Assembly (NCBI GenBank): GCA_028281215.1
Contig: JANQKH010000352.1
Coordinates: 1-5,844, forward strand
Length of the DNA stretch: 5,844 bases
Reading direction: 5' to 3'
DNA from: Phycisphaeraceae bacterium
GTDB taxonomy: Bacteria > Planctomycetota > Phycisphaerae > Phycisphaerales > Phycisphaeraceae
This document shows, piece after piece, positions 1 through 5,844 of this stretch (position 1 is the first letter of the stretch; every line of letters begins with the position of its first letter). The notes under the pieces were generated by a model that was given only the letters and a program-made list of their open reading frames with translations, had not been told where the DNA came from and searched no databases. Position numbers and translations under genes: made by a program.

Positions 1-1
1 T

Positions 2-64
2 AAGGATTTGCAGATGGAATCGCACATCAATCAGCAAGGGCCGCTGGCGGAATGGATGGCGTGA
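2..64 (+). CDS. C-terminal tail of an unidentified protein (5' end outside window)
   Basis: The frame starting at base 2 is open from the window edge and stops at TGA 62-64, giving 20 residues ending in HINQQGPLAEWMA. The mix of charged, polar and hydrophobic residues looks like real protein. The alternative frame that stops at 72-74 gives a less natural Arg/Trp-rich peptide, and the third frame begins with a stop. I do not recognise the family from so short a tail. The gene converges on mfd, with 37 bases between the two stop codons. I see no strong GC hairpin with a T-run in that gap, so transcription of the two genes may overlap. The call rests on codon quality and position only. Confidence 0.4.
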   Translation, partial: KDLQMESHINQQGPLAEWMA

Positions 65-101
65 GTTGCGTTGAAGTGTGGCACCCCGACATTACGACAA
101 T

Positions 102-3100
102 TCAAACTTCCACAGCCTCCGCTACCCGTTCGCCTTTCGCTTCGCGCAACGGCCGGACTAACAGCTTTCGCAGTACCGCCATCAGCGTGTCGTCTTCAAG
201 GTAGTTGCTCGGCGGCCGGTAGTAGACCGTCTGCGGATCGAGCATCGTCGTGCGTCCCGGCGCGTCGGCCAGCAGTTCTTCGAGCAGTTTAGGATGGCGG
301 GTTTTGAAGATGAGGTCGGGGCCGTCGAGTTTCAAGGCTTCGATGTTGGCGGTGCTCGCGGCGATGCCGATTTCGGTCAGGTCGATCAGTTGGCGCACCG
401 GTTTGGGCGGCTGGCCGTACGCATCATTCATGTCCTGCACGACGCCATCAAGTTCTTCCAATGACGCGGCGCGGCTGAGTCGGCGGTAGGTGTCCATGCG
501 GTGCTTTTCGCTCGGCACATACTTCGGCGTGATGCGCCCGTTGACCGGCAACTCCAAGTGCGTCTTGACAGGTTCAATCACTTTCTCACTGCGCAACTTG
601 CGGGCTTCCTGCTCCAACAGATGGCAATACATCTGGTACCCCACCGCGGCGATGTGCCCGGACTGTTCGGCGCCGAGCAGGTTGCCGGCGCCGCGGATTT
701 CCAGGTCGCGCATCGCGATTTTGAAACCCGCGCCGAGCATGCTGTATTGCTCGATCGCCTTGAGCCGCTTGGCCGCCTTGTCGGTGATCGGCCGATCCGG
801 CGGCAACATCAGGTAACAATACGCGCGGTGTTTGTACCGCCCGACGCGGCCGCGAAGTTGATGCAGGTCCGCCAGCCCGAAATGATCCGCCTGGTTGATG
901 AACATCGTGTTCGCCGTCGGAATGTCGATGCCGGATTCGATGATGGTGGTGCTGACGAGAACGTCAGCCTCGCGCCGCGTGAACTTGAGCATGACGGCTT
1001 CAAGTTCATGGCCGGCCATCTGCCCGTGTCCGACGATGACGCGTGCCTCAGGCACGAGTGCTTTGATATCCGCGGCGACCGATTTGATGTTGTGCACGCG
1101 GTTGTGCACAAAGAATACCTGCCCGTCGCGCGACAGTTCGCGGATGATCGCCTGTTTGATGCGCGATTCGTTGTAGGGAATCACTTCAGTCACCACCGCG
1201 CGGCGATCGACCGGTGGTGTGGACAAACTGCTGATGTCGCGCAAACCAAGCATCGACATATGAAGAGTTCGAGGAATCGGTGTGGCCGACAGCGTCAACA
1301 CGTCGGCGGTCATGCGGAACTCGAGCAGCTTCTGCTTGTGCTCAACGCCGAAGCGTTGTTCTTCGTCGATAATCACCAGGCCGAGGTCGGCGAACTTCAC
1401 GTCTTTGCTGAGCAATCGATGCGTGCCGATGATGATGTCAACGCGGCCGTCCTTCACGTCTTTGAGCACGGCCTTCTGTTCGCCGGGGGTTTTGAATCGG
1501 CTGATCGACTCCACGCGAAAGGGATAGTCCGCCATGCGCTGGCGGAATGTGCGCTCATGTTGCTCAGCAAGCACCGTGGTGGGCACGAGCACGGCGACCT
1601 GCTTGCCGTACTCCGCCGCCTTGAACGCGGCCCGGATGGCCAGTTCCGTTTTGCCGAACCCAACGTCGCCGCAGATAAGCCGATCCATCGGCTGTTCGTC
1701 CGACATGTCCTTCTTGATCGCCACCATGCCCGCGAGTTGGTCCTCGGTCTCGTCGTATGGGAACTCCGCCTCGAACTCCTTCTGCCACGCGGTGTCGCCG
1801 GGGTAGCGAATGCCGGGCATCGCCGACCGCGCCGCCTGCACGCGCAGCATTTCGGCCGCCAGGTCTTTGACCGCTTCGCGCGTCTGCTCTTTCTGTTTCG
1901 ACCACCGCTTGCCACCGAGCTTGCTTAACGGCGGCCGACCGTGAAATCCGCCGATATATTTCTGAATCAGTTCGATCTGTGTCGCCGGTACATGAAGCAA
2001 TGCCTTGTCGGCGAATTCCAACGTCAGGTAATCATCGGTTTTTCCCTTGCGTTTCATTGTTTTGAGGCCGGTAAACAACGCGATGCCGTGATCGACATGC
2101 ACGACGTAGTCGCCGGGCTCAAGATCGAAAAACGCATCGGTCGCGCGGTCCGTCGCCGCGGACACACGCCGAATCCGCCGACGCATCTGGTAACGATGAA
2201 ACAATTCGTGATGCGGAATGATATAGGCGGGATTGGCCTGTTCACCGGACTCAACTCCCTCGGCGGCCCAAACAAATCCTCGATGCAGGTAACCGATTTC
2301 GATCCCAATCCGGTTCAAGACATGCGGGCAATGTTCCTGAATCAGCTCGCCCAACCGCTGGACCTCGGCTTCTTTGGTGCAGACGACCTGCACGTCACCT
2401 TGCTTTGTCAGTTCACCCAACTCGACGATCGCCGCCTTGGCTTCATGATCGAAGGGCGGCAAACTGCTGACCGGCGCCTCGATCGTCTTCTGATCGGCCC
2501 GCGCCATCTGGTTATATTGATCAACCTGCACGTTTTTGAGCGCGGTGAGTTGTTTGAAGATGGCTTGTGGTGAGTAGATGCCGCGCGGGTTGGTCAGCCT
2601 TTCGTAATACCCGCGCGCCTGCTCGGCCAATTCCATCGATTCGTTCAACACCACGAGCGTGTTTTCGGGCAGCAGTTGGACCAGGTTGGTCGTGCGTTCG
2701 TCGGATTGCAATCGCTCGGCTGTGGCGCCGATGAGTTGGAACTGTTCGACGCGCGGACCGGAGCCGAGCGTGTCGAGGTCGATGGTGCAGATGGAATCGA
2801 TTTCATCACCAAAAAAATCGAGGCGGATGCCGGTGGGCGTGAAGCCGACATCGGCGCCGCCCCCGGAGGGCGCGTAGATATCGACGATGCCGCCGCGCGT
2901 GGCGAAATCGCCGGGGTTCTCGATTGCATCAGCGCGGCTGTAACCAGCGCGATCGAGCCACTCGAGCAGATGACCAGGCGACAACTGTTTGCCGGCCCGA
3001 AGCGTCAATGAAAAATCCGCCAGCGCCGCGGGCTCCGGCACCGACTGCATCAGCGCCTGGATCGGCGCGACAAGCACAAACGGTTCGTCGCCCTGCACTG

Positions 3101-3446
3101 CCGCACCGTGGTCAAGCGATTCCACCACAGCCAAGCGCTCAGCCAGCAACTCAAGGCTCACACCCGACTCACCCGGCAACACTTCCAGCGCGCCGAATCG
3201 CTGCGAATGAATCGGCGTCATGCCTTGAAAAAGGTCAAGGTCGGCGATCGCATCGTCACCATCGTCGAGATGCGCCACCACAAGCAACACCGGCCGACCA
3301 GATCGAAGCGCCAGCGCCCCGGCGAGTAGACTCGTACTCGAACCCCACGCGCCGCGGACAAAGGCAACGTCGGAATGTTGCAACACGTCCAGCGTGTCCG
3401 TCACGGCGGAGCCTTGGGTGATGGCGTTAAGCCAGTGTGGGTTCAT
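102..3446 (-). CDS. mfd: Transcription-repair coupling factor Mfd
   Basis: Mfd is an ATP-driven DNA translocase that pushes stalled RNA polymerase off the template strand and recruits UvrA for nucleotide excision repair. The protein has 1114 residues from the chosen start, close to the 1148 of E. coli Mfd. Domains in order: a UvrB-like module at about 1-320 (GDFATRGG at 179-186, then RLDFFGDEID); a variable domain 3; a CarD-like RNA polymerase-interaction domain from about 437 to 530 (LEPGDYVVHVDHG); RecG-type helicase lobes with Walker A GDVGFGKT at 593-600, DEEQ box at 694-697, SATP at 720-723 and QLRGRVGR at 863-870; the TRG translocation motif at about 905-925 (MRDLEIRGAGNLLG); and the C-terminal TRCF domain from about 967. 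All key residues are present, so it should be functional. An upstream in-frame ATG at 3530 would add 28 residues. I prefer 3446 because Mfd normally begins shortly before this hydrophobic UvrB-like segment. Neither start has a strong ribosome binding site; GAAAGAA lies upstream of 3446. Confidence 0.97.
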   Translation of the reverse strand: MNPHWLNAITQGSAVTDTLDVLQHSDVAFVRGAWGSSTSLLAGALALRSGRPVLLVVAHLDDGDDAIADLDLFQGMTPIHSQRFGALEVLPGESGVSLELLAERLAVVESLDHGAAVQGDEPFVLVAPIQALMQSVPEPAALADFSLTLRAGKQLSPGHLLEWLDRAGYSRADAIENPGDFATRGGIVDIYAPSGGGADVGFTPTGIRLDFFGDEIDSICTIDLDTLGSGPRVEQFQLIGATAERLQSDERTTNLVQLLPENTLVVLNESMELAEQARGYYERLTNPRGIYSPQAIFKQLTALKNVQVDQYNQMARADQKTIEAPVSSLPPFDHEAKAAIVELGELTKQGDVQVVCTKEAEVQRLGELIQEHCPHVLNRIGIEIGYLHRGFVWAAEGVESGEQANPAYIIPHHELFHRYQMRRRIRRVSAATDRATDAFFDLEPGDYVVHVDHGIALFTGLKTMKRKGKTDDYLTLEFADKALLHVPATQIELIQKYIGGFHGRPPLSKLGGKRWSKQKEQTREAVKDLAAEMLRVQAARSAMPGIRYPGDTAWQKEFEAEFPYDETEDQLAGMVAIKKDMSDEQPMDRLICGDVGFGKTELAIRAAFKAAEYGKQVAVLVPTTVLAEQHERTFRQRMADYPFRVESISRFKTPGEQKAVLKDVKDGRVDIIIGTHRLLSKDVKFADLGLVIIDEEQRFGVEHKQKLLEFRMTADVLTLSATPIPRTLHMSMLGLRDISSLSTPPVDRRAVVTEVIPYNESRIKQAIIRELSRDGQVFFVHNRVHNIKSVAADIKALVPEARVIVGHGQMAGHELEAVMLKFTRREADVLVSTTIIESGIDIPTANTMFINQADHFGLADLHQLRGRVGRYKHRAYCYLMLPPDRPITDKAAKRLKAIEQYSMLGAGFKIAMRDLEIRGAGNLLGAEQSGHIAAVGYQMYCHLLEQEARKLRSEKVIEPVKTHLELPVNGRITPKYVPSEKHRMDTYRRLSRAASLEELDGVVQDMNDAYGQPPKPVRQLIDLTEIGIAASTANIEALKLDGPDLIFKTRHPKLLEELLADAPGRTTMLDPQTVYYRPPSNYLEDDTLMAVLRKLLVRPLREAKGERVAEAVEV

Positions 3447-3482
3447 CGGGGGTTCTTTCAAATCGTCAACGTTGGAACGTAT

Positions 3483-3501
3483 CAGGGCTTCGAAAGCCCT
3501 G
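3483..3501 (-). other. Perfect 8-bp stem-loop in the mfd leader
   Basis: The sequence CAGGGCTT-CGA-AAGCCCTG on the + strand forms a perfect 8-bp stem with a three-base loop. If mfd starts at 3446, the hairpin lies in its 5' leader, about 37 bases before the start codon. If mfd starts at 3530, it lies inside the coding sequence (R-A-F-E-A-L). A second, weaker inverted repeat, ACGTT-GG-AACGT, follows at 3469-3480, closer to the start. No T-run follows on the - strand, so this is not an ordinary intrinsic terminator. It might affect translation initiation or mRNA stability, but that is inference. Confidence 0.35.
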
Positions 3502-3677
3502 CGACTGAATCGCTGAAGTGCATCGCGCATGCGCAGACGCGACCACGAAAGCGATAAATTCGCCCGTGTTCGTCAACAAGCACTCGGTTGTCGCAAGGCT
3601 GACCACTCAACCCTGCATGTTTCCATATCGGTCCAAATCACGAACCGGTGCATCATGATAGCCCGCCGAGCGGCACG

Positions 3678-3704
3678 GTGTGCCATGGCACACTGTTGAC
3701 AACA
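3678..3704. promoter_or_regulatory. Two abutting palindromes, candidate operator
   Basis: Bases 3678-3693 read GTGTGCCATGGCACAC, a perfect 16-bp palindrome. It is followed directly by 3694-3704, TGTTGACAACA, which is palindromic around a single central base and contains a perfect TTGACA hexamer. Dyads of this size in a divergent promoter region often bind dimeric transcription factors. The site lies about 90 bases upstream of the DUF502 start and about 230 bases upstream of the preferred mfd start. No regulator gene is visible in the window, and I do not recognise the dyad as the site of a known factor. The symmetry is seen directly; the regulatory role is inferred. Confidence 0.35.
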
Positions 3705-3780
3705 TCGTGCCTGTGTCCTGCCTCGCCCATCACCACACCCAAACCACCCTTTCGTACCATGTGTCGCACCATCGACCCGC

Positions 3781-3784
3781 GAGG
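3781..3784 (+). promoter_or_regulatory. Ribosome binding site of the DUF502 gene
   Basis: GAGG, seven bases before ATG 3792, is a good Shine-Dalgarno match at normal spacing. It decides the start: the frame is open up to an ATG at 3648, but the intervening 48 codons give a Cys/Pro/Thr-rich peptide unlike the family, and the family's N-terminus begins just before the first membrane segment. Confidence 0.75.
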
Positions 3785-3791
3785 ACGCATC

Positions 3792-4400
3792 ATGAAACCT
3801 GTCACCCGCCACCTGTCCCGTTGTTTTGTTGCCGGCATCGTCGCCCTGCTGCCCGTGGGCGGCACGGTGCTCGGCATCGCGTACATGGAATACACCCTCG
3901 CGGACTTCTGGCTCAAGGAACAGGACTTTTACTTTCCGGGCCTCGGCATCGCCGTCGCCGCGATCCTGATCTACCTCATCGGCCTGCTGGTCACCACCTT
4001 CATCGGCAAGTGGCTTTGGAAAACCACCGACCGCGTCATTGATGAGTTGCCGCTGATGGGCACGCTTTATAAAACGCTCAAACAACTGCTCGGTTACGGT
4101 GAAGGAGACGACGCCATCTTCCGTGAGGTTGTCCTGCTCCAAACCCCTGAAGCCGACGGCGAAGAACTCGGCCTGGTCACCAACCGCGTCAAGGACAGTG
4201 ATGGCGGCGAACAACTGATCGTCTTCATTCCCGGCGCGCCCAACCCGACCACCGGCCGATTGATTGTCACCCCAGTGAACAACGTGCGCAAAGTCGACAT
4301 GAAAGTGAACGAAGTGATGCAGTCCCTGGTCTCCGTCGGCGCCCAGGCGATTCCGCTGGACCGCGTTGCGCCGAAGAACAAACCGATCGAAGGGCTTTAA
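3792..4400 (+). CDS. DUF502 family membrane protein (COV-like)
   Basis: This 202-residue protein matches the DUF502 family, which also includes the plant LIKE-COV proteins. Its bacterial function is unknown. Two hydrophobic segments are visible: about 11-31 (CFVAGIVALLPVGGTVLG) and about 50-71, beginning with the family motif PGLG. They are followed by the conserved stretch with ELPLMGTLYKTLKQLLG (85-101). The C-terminal half carries LIVFIPGAPNPTTGRL (142-157), then VDMKVNEVMQSLVSVGA (168-184), both typical of the family. The usual layout is a two-helix membrane anchor with a soluble domain. The length is normal and there is no sign of damage. It is divergent from mfd and lies 106 bases before radA on the same strand, so read-through into radA is possible but not shown. 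I am confident of the family; the function should stay open. Confidence 0.93.
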   Translation: MKPVTRHLSRCFVAGIVALLPVGGTVLGIAYMEYTLADFWLKEQDFYFPGLGIAVAAILIYLIGLLVTTFIGKWLWKTTDRVIDELPLMGTLYKTLKQLLGYGEGDDAIFREVVLLQTPEADGEELGLVTNRVKDSDGGEQLIVFIPGAPNPTTGRLIVTPVNNVRKVDMKVNEVMQSLVSVGAQAIPLDRVAPKNKPIEGL

Positions 4401-4427
4401 ACCTTCGCAATACAGTCAAAGCTGATG

Positions 4428-4494
4428 TAGGGTGAGCACCACCCACCATGAAGGGCGCGAAACAACATATTGCAGGTGGGCGGTACAAACCACC
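4428..4494. repeat. Inverted pair of REP-like palindromes (REPIN-like)
   Basis: The left half contains GGGTG-AGCAC-CACCC (4430-4444), a 5-bp stem with a five-base loop. The right half contains GGTGG, ten bases, then CCACC (4475-4494). The two halves also pair with each other: ACCACCCACC (4438-4447) matches the reverse complement of GGTGGGCGGT (4475-4484) at nine of ten positions, leaving a 27-base loop. Two inverted copies of a related short palindrome are the layout of REP doublets. The core resembles the dispersed TAGGGTGGGCA...TGCCCACC repeat that I recall from many bacterial genomes, often mistranslated as VG-x-AHPT peptides; here the - strand reads MVGGAHPT. No T-run follows, so it is not a standard terminator. 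It fills most of the gap before radA. Only one copy is present in the window, so dispersal is inferred. Confidence 0.5.
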
Positions 4495-4506
4495 GGGATA
4501 AACACC

Positions 4507-5844
4507 ATGGCCAAAACCCGCGTTCAATTCGTTTGCAACAGTTGCGGCGGCGTGCAGTCGCGATGGATGGGCAAGTGCCCGGATTGCGGGCAGTGGGATT
4601 CGCTGGAGGAATACACGCCGCCAGCCGTCGGAGCCGACAAAGACACCCACCGCGGCAGCGCGGGCATCGCCAACACAGCCGACAACACCAGCGCGCCGGT
4701 CGCGCGATCGATCAACGAAATTGACCAAGAGCACATCGACCGCATTCCGACTGACATCGGCGAACTCGACCGCGTGCTCGGCGGCGGCGCACATCAGGGT
4801 ATGGAAGCGACTGACAAGCCGGCGGGGCAAGCGGGCATTGTGCCCGGCTCGGCGGTGCTCGTCGGCGGCGATCCGGGCATCGGCAAGTCGACTCTGCTGT
4901 TGCAGGCCGCCAACCAATTGGCGGCGCGCGGCGTGCGCGTGCTGTATGTCACCAGCGAAGAGTCTGCCCAACAAACCCGCCTGCGCGCCAATCGACTCGG
5001 GGCGATCAGTGACAACCTCTTTGTCCTTGCGGACACCAACCTCGCACGTATCGTCGAACAGACGCGCAAGGTCGAACCGGCGGTGCTTGTGATCGATTCA
5101 ATGCAAATGATTTACAAAGGCGAACTGGCCGCGGCACCGGGTAGTGTGACGCAGTTGCGCGCCTGTTGCACCGAACTGGTCTACCTGGCCAAGGCGTCCG
5201 GCATCGCGGTGTTCCTCGTCGGACACGTGACCAAGGAAGGCCGACTCGCCGGCCCGAAACTGCTCGAACACATGGTTGACACTGTGCTCTACTTTGAAGG
5301 CGATCGCTACCACAGCCACCGCATCGTCCGCGCCATTAAAAACCGTTACGGCACGACGTTGGAAGTCGGCCTGTTCGAGATGACTGATTCAGGATTGAAA
5401 GAAGTCGCCGATGGCGGCGGGTTGTTCGCCGCGGAATATCAACCCAGCAGCGGGTCGGTCGTTTGTCCGGTGCAACATGGTTCGCGCTGCCTGCTGGTGG
5501 AAATCCAAGCCTTGACAGCGACGAGTTTTCTCGGTTCAGCGAAGCGAAAAGTCAGCGGCATTGACGCCAACCGCCTCGCCATGCTGATTGCCGTGCTGGA
5601 AAAGCGCGGCGGGCTGCGGCTGGCGGATCAGGATGTGTTCGCCAACAGTGTTGGCGGGATGAAAGTCGCCGAACCGGCCGCCGATCTGGCGATTGCACTG
5701 GCGATCGCTGGCGCGCATTCCGACAGGCAACTTTGTCCGATAACATCGCAACCGGATCGGAGGGATTCACCGCGCGGCATCTGCGCGTTTGATTCGGCCT
5801 ACCTGCAAAACTATCGTGTTCAAGAATTTACCGATTTGGCGGCG
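4507..5844 (+). CDS. radA: DNA repair protein RadA/Sms (3' end outside window)
   Basis: RadA is a RecA-like ATPase that drives branch migration of recombination intermediates and supports recombinational repair. 446 residues are visible and the frame is still open at the window edge; E. coli RadA has 460. The N-terminus MAKTRVQFVC is typical and fixes the start, although the upstream GGGA is a poor ribosome binding site. A zinc finger uses C10, C13, C24 and C27. Walker A is GDPGIGKST at 121-129 (K127), Walker B ends at D197 (VLVIDS), GHVTKEG follows, and the RadA signature motif is KNRYG at 278-282 rather than the usual KNRFG. The Lon-like C-terminal domain begins normally (GIDANRLAMLIAVLEKRGG, ADQDVFANSVGG, EPAADLAIALAIAG). 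Two oddities: residues 95-110 are extra between LGGG and IVPGS, and after L409 the expected FGE-x-GL-x-GE-x-R signature is not recognisable. The family is certain; whether the C-terminus is intact is not. Confidence 0.95.
   Translation, partial: MAKTRVQFVCNSCGGVQSRWMGKCPDCGQWDSLEEYTPPAVGADKDTHRGSAGIANTADNTSAPVARSINEIDQEHIDRIPTDIGELDRVLGGGAHQGMEATDKPAGQAGIVPGSAVLVGGDPGIGKSTLLLQAANQLAARGVRVLYVTSEESAQQTRLRANRLGAISDNLFVLADTNLARIVEQTRKVEPAVLVIDSMQMIYKGELAAAPGSVTQLRACCTELVYLAKASGIAVFLVGHVTKEGRLAGPKLLEHMVDTVLYFEGDRYHSHRIVRAIKNRYGTTLEVGLFEMTDSGLKEVADGGGLFAAEYQPSSGSVVCPVQHGSRCLLVEIQALTATSFLGSAKRKVSGIDANRLAMLIAVLEKRGGLRLADQDVFANSVGGMKVAEPAADLAIALAIAGAHSDRQLCPITSQPDRRDSPRGICAFDSAYLQNYRVQEFTDLAA

Larger units (their letters stand above)
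3447..3791. other. Divergent intergenic region between mfd and the DUF502 gene
   Basis: These 345 bases separate the two divergent start codons and must hold the mfd promoter and probably that of the DUF502 gene. The first 84 bases, up to 3530, could alternatively encode an N-terminal extension of Mfd. I see no tRNA, no small gene with a convincing ribosome binding site, and no clean sigma-70 promoter. A perfect TTGACA occurs on the + strand at 3696-3701, but no -10 hexamer lies 15-19 bases downstream. A TATCAT hexamer on the - strand (3660-3655) lacks a good -35. The notable structures are the hairpin at 3483-3501 and the palindrome pair at 3678-3704, listed separately. Confidence 0.6.

Noticed and set aside
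65..101. Bidirectional terminator between the convergent genes
   Set aside because: Only a weak 5-bp pairing (GAAGT with ACTTC, long loop) is visible, and there is no T-run on either strand.
501..1928. A 475-codon open frame on the + strand, antisense to mfd
   Set aside because: It lies wholly inside mfd, whose conserved helicase motifs are encoded on the other strand. The translation is His/Arg/Asp-rich with no recognisable domain. Long antisense frames are common opposite GC-rich genes with strong codon bias.
3684..3701. Possible sigma-54 promoter (TGGCAC followed by a TTG-like block)
   Set aside because: The -24 part matches, but the invariant GC at the -12 position is absent at the required spacing; AC is found instead. 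The TGGCAC half is explained by the palindrome.
3696..3724. Sigma-70 promoter starting from the perfect TTGACA at 3696
   Set aside because: At spacings of 15-19 bases there is no hexamer resembling TATAAT, only GC-rich sequence around 3717-3725.
3573..4214. A 213-codon open frame on the - strand, antisense to the DUF502 gene
   Set aside because: It overlaps a clear DUF502 coding region, has no family resemblance, and its upstream region shows no convincing ribosome binding site.
4430..4444. Intrinsic terminator of the DUF502 gene
   Set aside because: The GGGTG/CACCC stem is short and is followed by ATGAAGGG rather than a T-run; it is better explained as part of the REP-like pair.
4267..4974. 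A 235-codon open frame on the - strand spanning the end of the DUF502 gene and the start of radA
   Set aside because: It is a shadow of two real genes. Its only interesting part, MVGGAHPT, comes from the palindromic repeat, not from a real protein.
5702..5844. A simple +1 or -1 frameshift in radA that would restore the C-terminal signature
   Set aside because: The other two + frames hit stops (one near 5741-5743, the other near 5790-5793), and neither shows a GE-x-GL motif before doing so.

Overview
This GC-rich bacterial window holds three recognisable chromosomal genes plus the tail of a fourth. The protein-level style (a UvrB/RecG-type Mfd, a DUF502/COV-type membrane protein, a RadA with lineage-specific loops) and a short palindromic repeat whose reverse translation reads MVGGAHPT suggest an environmental Gram-negative lineage. 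Planctomycetota (Phycisphaerae-like) is my best guess, but there is no rRNA or other decisive marker, so this is a weak inference.

Layout: bases 2-64 are the last 20 codons of an unidentified + strand gene. It converges, across a 37-base gap, on mfd (transcription-repair coupling factor), which fills 102-3446 on the - strand. A 345-base divergent intergenic region (3447-3791) follows. It carries a hairpin in the mfd leader and two abutting perfect palindromes (3678-3704), which are candidate regulatory sites. A DUF502 membrane protein (3792-4400, + strand) with a good ribosome binding site comes next. The 106-base gap after it contains an inverted pair of REP-like palindromes (4428-4494). Last is radA/sms (4507 to the window edge, + strand, incomplete).

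How the genes relate: Mfd removes RNA polymerase stalled at DNA lesions and recruits UvrA. RadA is a RecA-like ATPase and helicase that processes recombination intermediates. Both are DNA repair genes, but they lie on opposite strands with a membrane protein gene between them, and nothing shows that they are co-regulated. The window is mostly ordinary housekeeping sequence and I see no new biological system. The points most worth checking are the REP-like element before radA, the palindrome pair between mfd and the DUF502 gene, a 16-residue insert just before the RadA Walker A motif, and the loss of the usual GE-x-GL-x-GE-x-R signature where the RadA C-terminal domain should be.
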